A stretch of DNA of 64,000 bases from Calliphora vicina (Eukaryota > Arthropoda > Insecta > Diptera > Calliphoridae). The notes under the pieces are model-generated. The model did not search any database and was not told the DNA's origin. It worked only from the letters and a program-made list of their open reading frames with translations. This document shows, one piece after another, positions 11,901 through 23,900 of this stretch (position 1 is its first letter; the number at the start of each line of letters is the position of its first letter). The position numbers were made by a program, and so were the translations under genes. The stretch lies in the NCBI RefSeq assembly GCF_958450345.1, contig NC_088784.1, positions 65,373,747-65,437,746 on the forward strand. Direction: 5' to 3'.

Positions 11901-14900
11901 CAGTCACGCATTTTGGTACAAGTAATTTCTATATCACAACTTCAATAGAAAAATGGGCGAAATTGGACAACTACCACTCCCATTTTCCATATAATATAAA
12001 ATTTTATACTACTTTATAATCATTACAAAACACAAATAAGAAAGTATAGTTTGGTATAGTGCAAGTCCGACCATATGATACCCTACACTGAATGATTACA
12101 AACAGTTTTCTTTTGATATCAAACGTATTTGTATTGAATCTTATTTGAATTCCAACATTTTTAAGATATTTATGATTGATAAAGTGATTTTCGGAACTGG
12201 GCCTTACATGGTAGCTATGACTAATTATGGACCGATCGTCACAACATTTAGTGGATGATTTGCGTGTATATGAAACATATTTGTGCTGAATTTTATTTGT
12301 ATACTAACATATTTCAGAGATTTATGCACATTAATGCAATTTTCGAGAATGGTTTTTATATGGGAGCTATGGAACATTGTGGACCGATCGGTACTAAATT
12401 TGGAAGTACGAGTTCGTCTTATATAAAACTTATTTGTGCCGAATTTGGTTTGGATATATTTATAATTAAGATATTTAAGAGAGCTTAACCCTTTAATACA
12501 TTCCAGTTCCACTTAATTTTAGACGAATATAAGCTTGATACTAATTCAGACGAAAAGTTTCAGCTAAGGAAATTCTAAATCAAACTTAAGCTAAAATAAA
12601 TATAATAAATAAAACTCAACTAAATATTTGGTAATTTATAGAAAAATAGAAGTAAAAATCATGCATTTAAGGGTTAACTATTTTCAGATAGGTCAGTTGT
12701 ATGGGGGCTAGGAGAAATAATAGACCGGTTCTAACCAAATTCAATAAGGTTAGTTCAATATAAAAGTGTGTGTCAAATTTTGTCGAATTATCTATAAAAT
12801 TGCGACCTGCAGTTTGGTTGAAATCTGCATAATCGACTCAGAAAGTGATTCAGAGCAGATTGATATACTTTAAGGTGGCTATTAGGACAATATTTTTGCA
12901 TATTACAGCACCAACCCAATATACCCTCTCCACTATGGTGGTGTAGGTTATAAAAAGTGGTTTACTGAATTTGGTTGTGGCCGTAAAGCACGGAAGATAC
13001 CGAACTTTCTGGAAGTCCAGTTGAGGTCTCTACACCCCAAACAATTGAAAAATTCACGATATGGTGTTGGCCGATCGGATATTGAAAGTGCGAGAGATTG
13101 TGAAAGCTACAGGCATCTCACATGGCTCATTGGTTTCAATTTTGAATGATCACTTGGATATGGGAAATCTTTTTGCAAGATGAGTGCCGCAATCGTGTGA
13201 CAACTTCGTGTTTGGAGTTGTTCAACCACAATATGGACGAGTTTTGACTCCGTTCCTTTACCTTGATGATCTCGACAATAATTGTTTTTTGGAAGGAATT
13301 TTTTTCATCCAAAAACCTGTGTTACATTCAAAAAGTCACCGACTTATTGACCCGAACTCGTAATAATTATGATGGTACAAGGTGATGAAATTTCATTCTA
13401 ATTTATTACCTCCTATTCCTAATATTGCATTAAAATGCAAATATGTTCAAATCAAATCAAACTGTGCAATAGTGAAAAAAACACACGAAAAACAAAACAA
13501 AAGGTAGTAAAACGCTATACTCAGTTTGTGGGGCCTCTAAAAAAGGTGGGGCCTCTAAAAAAGGTGTCATCAGTTTTTGGTTAACAGCTAATTCAGACTT
13601 TGTGATACGGCTTAACTTTATATGGCAATAATATAGCTAGGAGTCCGCCAAATAAATTTTGTTAAAATTTGTTTTCAAAAAATTGCTTTTTGGTGAACTT
13701 TTGTTGAAAAAATATAGGAAGAAAAATTTTATTTTTTTGGAGTCATATTGAAAAAAAGGCAAACAAGTTTTTGATTTCAGAAAAAAAAATGTCACAAATA
13801 TTAAATTTTTTAATTTTTTTTCAAAATATTAATAAAATAGCTATCTAAACTATTTGAGACACACTTAGCTAAGAACAATAGGTAATAAGTTACATGGATG
13901 AGAAAAAAACACCTGTTTGACCAAAATGTAAAATTTTGACCCCTTTAACTCCCAGAGTTGTTAACAGATATTGTTGAAAAGCTGTGTCTAAATTACTATT
14001 CAGTAGAGCTAACCTTAGTGCAAATTTCATCCCGAAATCGGAAGATATCGATTTCAAAGAATTTCATCGTTTAGGCACTACGCAACTAAAATTCACTCGA
14101 TAACAGAAATTCAAATATTTGTTCCCAAATAGCTAGCCACCATTGATATCAATACAAAATTTAATTATAATTATGGCTAAAGAGTATTAAGGATTCGAAG
14201 ACATAGAGTTTTAACTTCATTTTTCATAAATATTAAAAATGCTTGTAAAAAAATTTAAAAAAAACATAAAAAATACATGTTCATAAATATCTTTCACTTT
14301 CTACAACATCTCCTGAATTTTCTATTGTATATGGCTGAGGATTTCAAAAGGATGTGGTAAAAAGTTACAAGGAAAAAAGCATCCTCCAAAGGCTATAAAC
14401 GAATAAAACATGAATCTATAAAAACGATAATTTCAAAGCAAAACCAATGCTCGCACTTCCCTTAACCAAGTCATACATTTTTTTGTATGATTGAAGAAAA
14501 TATTTTCTGTTATTTTCTTTAACAACACAATAACAACTTTTTTTCTGTAAAGAAATCTACCAAGTATTTTATGTGTTACAAAAGGAAAATCACAAATAAG
14601 ACGCATTATGTGAAGAAAAGAAACTAGAACAAAAAGTGCAATAAACTGCACAAAAGACATGTTTTGATAATAAAAAAAACAAACCAAACTGTTTTTAAAG
14701 ATTTTTCTGCGAGCATCTTTAAAGTGTAAAAAACTAAAGGGGAAAAGCACTTTTTGCCATCACTCGAACATGACATAAATGGAGCTAAAATAGAAAATAC
14801 TGAAAAACATACAAAATCCTTAACATGAAGGCAACTAAATCGAATGCAAACAATGCGTAGAAAAGTAACAAAGTTGTGTAATCGAAATTGTTTTAACAAA

Positions 14901-17900
14901 ACTCAGGAAAAGTGCTACCATTGACTTAAAAGTTTTTCGTTTTTTGTTCAAAATGAAAAATAACACATAAAGAAAATTTATTGTTGCATGGTTTTTCTCA
15001 AACTCAAACATTATAAGTAAGAAAAACATTGTGGTTCAAGAAAAAAACTGTGAACTTTCCTTATTTTTTTTTAAAAAAATGTTTGCCGTTTTCCATTTGC
15101 AATATGGAATTTAAATATTGAATGATGTTTACTTTTAATATATTAAGATAAATGCAGCATGAAGACGTATGATTAATATTTAATTCAGAATGTAAAATAC
15201 TCATACGTAAGCATTTGCTTATGTAATTTTATGTCGTACTTTCATAGAGAGCCGGTATTATTAATTTCGATCCACATAAATGGAATTTGTAAGATTTTTA
15301 AACCAAATTTATTTTGCCATTTGAATTACCTTTTTAAAAGGAGTAATTTTTTTGTATCCTCTTCAAAAATTTTAAACGCACGCTAAGCTCATAGCTATCG
15401 GTTTGAAAACAGTATTGTATATAATATTTGTAATAAATCTGTTTCAATTCAGAGCGGATTTGCATGTTATTTATCCAAGGTATTACAAAAATAAAAAATG
15501 GATTTATTTCTAAAAATGCTTTTATTAACATAGCTACTTGTAAAACTTTCTATGGATGAGTATGCAAATCATTTTATTTTTCACACATATTTGAAGCATC
15601 ATTGTGCAAAACTTATTATCATAAATCAGCATCATATGCAAGAAATAAATAAAGAATTTGCATTGTGTATGGAATAATAGAAGTATACTGAAAAACGAAT
15701 ATGTAAGATTTACTTACTTTACAGCAAAGAATATTTATGTACGCATCCTGATAAGTGTGTTGCAAAATAGTATTCGCAAAAATCCAAAATATTAAATTGT
15801 ATTTAAATATTAAGGGTGTTTTTTTTTAGCCTAATACAACTTACAAAAGTGCTAACTGTCAGCCAAACTGTCATTCCGCTCTCATTTTTTTCACATTTAT
15901 GATCAGTATAGATTATGATCATGAATATATTGACGCTTGAAAGCCGACTGTTTTATTGCAAAGTTAAGTGCAGCAATAAGGCTGATTTATGGCTTAACAG
16001 AGACCAATACACAACTGGCTTAACAGAGACCAATACAAAATGCATCGTTTACATGCTTGTGGCATCATTGGACCTTATTTCTTAAAAAATTAAACTGAAG
16101 CTAGACTTACATTCAATGGAGATCGTTACCGCACCGCGATCAAGAATTTTTTGTTTGAAAATATGAATGACATTGATCCGGGCAAGATGTGGTTTCAATA
16201 GCGACCGCAACAATTGATTTAATGAAATAAAAATTTGGTGATATCTTGTTTTCGAGAAATGAACCTGTAACAGGCTCCAAATTCGTGGGATTTGACAGCT
16301 CTTGATTATTTCGGATAAACCAGCAACAACTGAAGCCTTAAATACCAACATTGTTCGTGCTATTCGTGGCATACGGCGAGCAATGCTCGAAAAAGTGGCC
16401 CAAAATTTAACGTCCAGAGTGCGCTTCGTCAAGAAAAATCATATGCCCGAAATCATTTTCAAATGATAACTTAGGGTATATGTATAAGGAATTAGGGTAT
16501 ATGTATATAAGTTTGTCATTCCGTGTGTAACTTTGAGAAATATTCATTATTACCCTTATGAAATTCTCCGTCGATTAAGCCATGTCCATCTCTGTAAAAC
16601 ATTCTCACTTCCAAACTACACACCAAAACTTTACAGGATTACCAAAAAAATATTTACCATTGTCCTATGCAGTTGGTTTTGAAAATCATAAAAATCGGTC
16701 CAGACTTACCAGATTTATGGATCAAATTGTGAGACAACCCCCCCAAAAGTTTAAATTTTTCTCAATTCTTTTGCTATTTTCTTTAAATATATTACAGATA
16801 ATTCCATAAAATTTTGTCTATATTTTTAATGTTATACGAACAAATTCCGTAGAAAATGGTGATTATTATTTAATAATTTCTCCTAGCCATCATACAAGAT
16901 TTCTTCCCGAAATATATCGCTATGATATATAAATGCCTATAGAATAGGAATATGCTTACAAAATGCTTCAAAAATAAGTTTTATATAAAAATAAGCCACA
17001 GGAATTTTTTTTAGTAGATTCGGTTATATCAGACCATAGCCCCTATCTATATAAACTTCCTAAAATCATGTTATCTTGTGTTATGTTATCTTGTGTTTGA
17101 TTAAGTTTGATAATGTTGTAATCTCGGAGTTTAATCCAGTTTCGAATAAAATTTCCAATGATGAACATCTTTATTTGACATACAAATTTATTGTTTGTTT
17201 TATTTGAGAGTTTTTCTACAATATTTTTTAAATAAGAAATGTAAATTAGTTACTCTATTAAGGACTGAGATCGAAAAAATCTTAACATACGTAAATGTTA
17301 ATAAAAAAGAATGTTAATAAACAAAAAATATTATTTAAAGAAGTGGCCACTTAAAATCCGTACGCACTATAGTAATAATAACAACGCCCCCTGTTATCAA
17401 AATGGAAAAAGATTTACATACGTTTTTAAAAACAAATCTACCATTATTCTACAATGAATTGCAAGTCATTATGTTCAGTTTTAAAAAGTGTAAACACAAT
17501 GGAAAATTAAGCTAGAAATAAAATTGTGCACAAATATCAAATATTCGGCAGATATCAGGTCAAAATTTTTACGTCTCGGAAGCTGGAGTTTGTGTGGCCT
17601 TTAAATATGAATACGTAAAATTGAACAAAAATATTAATTTTGCAGGTAATCCGTAGCTGCAGTTTGAAGAGTCAAGCACTTCAAACATGTTTTTAAAGAA
17701 TTTTCAGAATTATATATAAAAAGAGAGTTTGGAAAAGCGATTGCTGTCATTTATAAGACATCTCACATCTGATACAAAGTTTCAGCCAATCTGTCATTAC
17801 TCAATGACAAGTTGTCATTACTCAAATACAACTATGAAGTGGTATGATGTTGTACCAAAACAATTGTTTGTTAAACAAATTGCCTAAATTTCGTCCAATC

Positions 17901-20900
17901 GAGAGTAAATTAAACAAGTAAGAGAGCTATATTCGGCTGTGCCGAATCTTAAATACCCTTCACCAAATTATACTTTAAAATAAAAATTTTAAATATTTTT
18001 AGATAAACACAAATACAATTTTATTTTTCCAATTTTTTGGAATTTTTTTTCGAAATTGTTTTTTATTTTTATTTTTTAAATTTAGTGAAAAAAAAAATTT
18101 GGGTTAAAAAATATTTTTTCGATTTTTTACCCATTGTAGGTCCAACTTACTATGGTCTGATATACGTCGTTGCAAAGGTCTTTGAAATATCTATCATTAG
18201 ATATCCATAATACAGATATAGGTCAAAATCTTGTGTAGAACAACATTTTCTGTAGAAAATCTTGAGTAGAACAATATTTTCTATAGAAAATCTTGTGTAG
18301 AACAATATTTTCTGTAGAAAATCTTGTGTAGAACAATATTTTCTGTAGAAAATCTTGTGTAGAACAATATTTTCTGTAGAAAATCTTGTGTAGAACAACA
18401 TTTTCTGTAGAAAATCTTGTGTAGAACAACATTTTCTGTAGAAAATCTTGTGTAGAACAACATTTTCTATAGAAAATCTTGTGCAGAACAATATTTTCTA
18501 TAGAAAATCTTGTGCAGAACAATATTTTCTATAGAAAATCTTGTGCAGAACAATATTTTCTATAGAAAATCTTGTGCAGAACAATATTTTCTATAGAAAA
18601 TCTTGTGCAGAACAATATTTTCTATAGAAAATTTTGTGCAGAACAATCTTTTCTATAGAAAATCTTGTGCAGAACAATCTTTTCTATAGAAAATCTTGTG
18701 CAGAACAATCTTTTCTATAGAAAATCTTGTGCAGAACAATCTTTTCTATAGAAAATCTTGTGCAGAACAATATTTTCTATAGAAAATCTTGTGCAGAACA
18801 ATATTTTCTATAGAAAATCTTGTGTAGATCAACATTTTCTATAGAAAATCTTGTGTAGAACAATATTTTCTATAGAAAATCTTGAGTAGAACAATATTTT
18901 CTATAGAAAATCTTGAGTAGAACAATATTTTCTATAGAAAATCTTGAGTAGAACAATATTTTCTGTAGAAAATCTTGTGTAGAACAATATTTTCTGTAGA
19001 AAATCTTGTGTAGAACAATATTTTCTATAGAAAATCTTGAGTAGAACAATATTTTCTATAGAAAATCTTGAGTAGAACAATATTTTCTATAGAAAATCTT
19101 GTGTAGAACAACATTTTCTGTAGAAAATCTTGTGTAGAACAACATTTTCTGTAGAAAATCTTGTGTAGAACAACATTTTCTGTAGAAAATCTTGTGTAGA
19201 ACAACATTTTCTATAGAAAATCTTGTGCAGAACAATATTTTCTATAGAAAATCTTGTGCAGAACAATATTTTCTATAGAAAATCTTGTGTAGATCAACAT
19301 TTTCTATAGAAAATCTTGTGTAGAACAACATTTTCTATAGAAAATCTTGTGTATGACGACATTTTCTATAGAAAATCTTGTGTAGAACAATATTTTCTTG
19401 TGTATGACGACATTTTCTATAGAAAATCTTGTGTAGAACAATATTTTCTATAGAAAATCTTGTGTAGAACAATATTTTCTATAGAAAATCTTGTGTAGAA
19501 CAATATTTTCTATAGAAAATCTTGTGTAGAACAACATTTTCTATAGAAAATCTTGTGTAGAACAACATTTTCTATAGAAAATCTTGTGTAGAACAACATT
19601 TTCTGTAGAAAATCTTGTGTAGAACAACATTTTCTATAGAAAATCTTGTGCAGAACAATATTTTCTATAGAAAATCTTGTGTAGATCAACATTTTCTATA
19701 GAAAATCTTGTGTAGAACAACATTTTCTATAGAAAATCTTGTGTATGACGACATTTTCTATAGAAAATCTTGTGTAGAACAATATTTTCTTGTGTATGAC
19801 GACATTTTCTATAGAAAATCTTGTGTAGAACAATATTTTCTATAGAAAATCTTGTGTAGAACAATATTTTCTATAGAAAATCTTGTGTAGAACAATATTT
19901 TCTATAGAAAATCTTGTGTAGAACAATATTTTCTATAGAAAATCTTGTGTAGAACAACATTTTCTATAGAAAATCTTGTGTATGACGACATTTTCTATAG
20001 AAAATCTTGTGTAGAACAACATTTTCTATAGAAAATCTTGTGTAGAACAATATTTTCTATAGAAAATCTTGTGTAGAACAATATTTTCTATAGAAAATCT
20101 TGTGTAGAACAATATTTTCTATAGAAAATCTTGTGTAGAACAATATTTTCTATAGAAAATCTTGTGTAGAACAACATTTTCTATAGAAAATCTTGTGTAG
20201 AACAACATTCTCTATAGAAAATCTTGTGTAGAACAACATTTTCTATAGAAAATCTTGTGTAGAACAACATTTTCTATAGAAAATCTTGTGTAGAACAATA
20301 TTTTCTATAGAAAATCTTGTGTAGAACAATATTTTCTATAGAAAATCTTGTGTAGAACAATATTTTCTATAGAAAATCTTGTGTAGAACAATATTTGCTA
20401 TAGAAAATCTTGCGTAGAACAATATTTGCTATAGAAAATCTTGCGTAGAACAATATTTTCTATAGAAAATCTTGCGTAGAACAATATTTTCTATAGAAAA
20501 TCTTGTGTAGAACAATATTTTCTATAGAAAATCTTGTGTAGAACAATATTTTCTATAGAAAATCTTGTGTAGAACAATATTTTCTATAGAAAATCTTGTG
20601 TAGAACAATATTTTCTATAGAAAATCTTGTGTAGAACAATATTTTCTATAGAAAATCTTGCGTAGAACAATATTTTCTATAGAAAATCTTGCGTAGAACA
20701 ATATTTTCTATAGAAAATCTTGCGTAGAACAATATTTTCTATAGAAAATCTTGCGTAGAACAATATTTTCTATAAACAATCTTGTGTATAACAATATTTG
20801 CTGTAGAAAATCTTAAGTATAACTATATTTTCTGTTGAAAATCTTGAGTGTAACATTTTTCTATAGAAAATAAAATAATTTTCTATAGAAAATCTTGTCT

Positions 20901-23900
20901 ATATCTATATTTTTTGGACATGTTGTGTATAACAGTATTTTCTATAGAAAATCGTATGAAAAACAGCATTTTCTTTAAAAATCTTGTCTATTATAACGGC
21001 ATTTTCTATAGAAAATCTCGTATTCAACAGCATAAAGCTATAGTAATATTAAAATTTTAAGTACTCTGGTGATGAAGAAAGTAATTTTTTAATACTATTT
21101 TAATACGGAACAAAAATATAATTTTCCATCCCTGTATATAAGATTAAAAGTAAATCTTAAAATAGGAGAACACATATGGAACCGTAACAGCAAATCCAAT
21201 ATAGAATCGTTTACATAATCTGTTGAAATTTCATAAAATTTTATAGAAATTGCAAACGGAATGACAAACTTACATATACATATGATGAAGGGTATTAAAA
21301 GAATTAAACACAACAATCGAACAAAAAGCTTTTTATGAAATGTTTGTTATTTACTCGTGTTTAAAAACGGCTAAAAAAATAGAACAACAATATGGGAGTC
21401 AAGGCAAATTGTTTAGACAAGTGAACTGTCAATTCACTTGTGATTGTTGTGGCGAAAAATACAACAAACGCAAAAGCAAAAACAACAACAGGCAACTTTG
21501 ACAGTTCGACTATCTTTTAACAAAAACAAAGTACCTGTTGTTTTTGTACATGTTGTAGTTCTGTCGTCACCTTCTATAGATTCGCCTTGCTTGGAGTGGT
21601 TGCGTTGCTCAATTATTTGTTGACAATAGCAACAAACAACAACAAAAATGAAATAAGCGCAAAAGCAACGTGCTCAAACAACGTGGTTGTTGTTTTTGTA
21701 CAATTTGTGTTCTGTGCAGTGTTACCATATATCAAGTTTTCCCTTTTTAGCAAGGTTTTTGAGACGCAAAAAGTTTTATTTTTAAAAAAAAAAGTTTTTT
21801 TGGAAAATTGATATCAATAAGTTGAACCGATGATTTCAAAATGATAGTCCCCAAATTCATTCACTAAATGGGGAGATTGATTTGAATATATTGAAAGTTT
21901 CTCCAGCACTAAATTCACATAAATTATCTCAGTTTGATTACATATATGTACGAATTGGGTTTTGTAATTTTAGTATGTACTTAGAAATAAAAAGTTTTCT
22001 TCAAAAAATATTTAGCAACACTGGTTCTGTGTACGCGTGAGAGAGTTGCTCTTTTGAGAACACATTATAAAAAGCTCTCTCTCAAGGCGAATTTATATAC
22101 CAGGTGGTGTTGATAATGTTATTTTGATGTTTGAGCTGTCAATTATCCTATGATTGTTGCGGCGAATGCTACAACAAACGTAAAAGTAACAAAAACAACA
22201 GGCAAACTTTGACAGCTTAACCACATAAACAAAAACAAATTGCAAGTGGTTTTTGTAAACGTTGTACTTCTTGTAGAATCGACACCACCTGGTATATAAA
22301 TTCGCATTGCTGAAGATTGACAAAAAACACATACATATATACATACAAATAAAGCTTTGTTTGTTATTATACATATATTTGCATGACATCATTGAAAACA
22401 ATAACAAATTACATTGTGTTTTGGTTTTATGGTTATATCTCAGCCCGGGTCCAACTTACTATGGTCTTATATACGTCGATGCAAAGGTCTTTGAAATATC
22501 TATCATTAGATATCCATATTGTCTATATTAATGACTTAGTAATCCAGATATAGGTCAAAAATAGGTAAAAAATCGAGGTTGTCCTGGTTTTTTCCTTATA
22601 TCTCAGCCATTTGTGGACCGATTTTCTCGATTTTAAATAGCAACCGAGCCGGAAGAATTCCGGAGATATTGATATATGAATCATGTATGTATGTTATTTG
22701 GGGGCTTGGGAAAGTTGATTTCAACACACAGACGGACAGACGGACAGACGGACATGGCTATATCGATTCCGCTATCTATAACGATCCAGAATATATATAC
22801 TTTATGGGGTCGCAAATGAAAAATGTGGAAATTACAAACGGAATGACAAACTTATATATACCCTTGCCACTCATGGTGAAGGGTATAAAAAGAGTGCAGG
22901 TACAGTAAATAACCAGATTTTGATGAGAACAAAGTGGAATAAATATGCTGGAATAACGGTAGAAGTGGGAAGAAAAGTTGTGCCGATATTAATGGAAGGC
23001 ATAAGAAGAAAAGCCAGACAATTTATTAGCAATAAAGATACATAAACCTACAGTTATATATTTTATAAAGCTTAATAAATTACCTTTAATTTCATGTATA
23101 AAATGTTAACATACGTTGCTTCATTTAAAAGTTATGCTCGCTTTAATCCGTACGGATTGTGGTCACTTCTTTATATAGTTCTAATCAACAGTGATGAATT
23201 TATGGACCTTTTCCGGAGACCCTTCCATTAAGGTTTTTATAGTGCTTTCTGTCACTTTGTTCGAACAGGTAGTACATCTCCGTTTAAAAACAACCCACTT
23301 CTGGACACATTTTTTGTGCTTTTCAATTCTCTTTTGACAAGAGCCCAATATCTCTCCACTGGCCTTAGCTACAGGATTTTGGAGGATTTCCCCCTCTTGG
23401 TAGAAATACCACATTAATGTTCTTGTACTACTCAAGACGTTGCTTGCCATAGTGACAGGATGCCAAATCAGGCCAAAACATTTGTTAAAAATGGATCTAT
23501 ACCTTTTTAACAAATGTTTGGCTTCTTTTGCGCAACTGCATATTGCTTGCCATACCATGAACTTTTTGGGAACATTTTCTACTTTTGGGTCATAAACTTT
23601 TCTATCACATTCCCTCGAGCATCAGGAACATAAAAATGTTGACCAGGAAGCAGCGAAAAATTTTCCAGAACATAGATTTCGTCATTCATTATGTAGCAGG
23701 TATATTTTTTATAAAATTTTAATTCAATTTCCGTGCTCTGTCTTTGGCCCCTAAATTTTTAGCAGAGATCCTGTCAGGCACTTTTAGAGCCTTGTATGTT
23801 TTTAAACAAGCATTGACTTTAACTTTTCGTACCAAATAGTCCGAGTACTGAGTTAACCGGACTGCATTCCTACCGTATGTCTTGGGAGCTCTTTTGAAAA

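Larger units (their letters stand above)
17912..22891 (-). mobile_element. Composite DINE-1/Helentron-like element, right copy (inverted)
   Basis: Reverse complement of 2208-7187 over the same 4980 bp: paired positions sum to 25099 at both ends and at most landmarks. Differences seen are two compensating 31-bp unit changes in the array and an isolated substitution near 20209 (ATTTTCT to ATTCTCT). It lies inside the Tc1-like pseudogene; at most AAG (17916-17918 and 22890-22892) could be a target duplication, in keeping with Helentron insertion without a real duplication. Carries the same MITEs and fused structure. Confidence 0.88.
17258..23175 (+). pseudogene. Tc1-like transposase pseudogene interrupted by the right composite element
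   Basis: Before the insertion, plus-strand codons read SCHYSNTTMKWYDV, and in a nearby frame PKFRPIESKLN; after it they read SAGTVNNQILMRTKWNKY and MEGIRRKARQFISNKD followed by a stop near 23044. These are the adjoining C-terminal segments of Tc1-like transposases (family pattern SCHY...KWY...FRPIEKFW...KLNK...W...LMEGIRRK). Removing the 17919-22889 block rejoins the codons AAC AAG / AGT GCA GGT in frame. Inverted ends containing AAGAAGTGGCCAC and TCCGTACG lie at 17338-17370 and 23138-23175. Confidence 0.75.

Noticed and set aside
14433..15029. Overlapping minus-strand open frames of 64-105 codons
   Set aside because: Phe/Leu/Lys-rich translations of low-complexity DNA, no domain, no splice signals consistent with the receptor gene.
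7188..17911. Interpretation of the two 5-kb arms as one giant foldback transposon with the 10.7-kb region as its interior
   Set aside because: Each arm has both a 5' and a 3' Helentron end, the outer flanks belong to different interrupted elements, and the interior contains an ordinary receptor exon.
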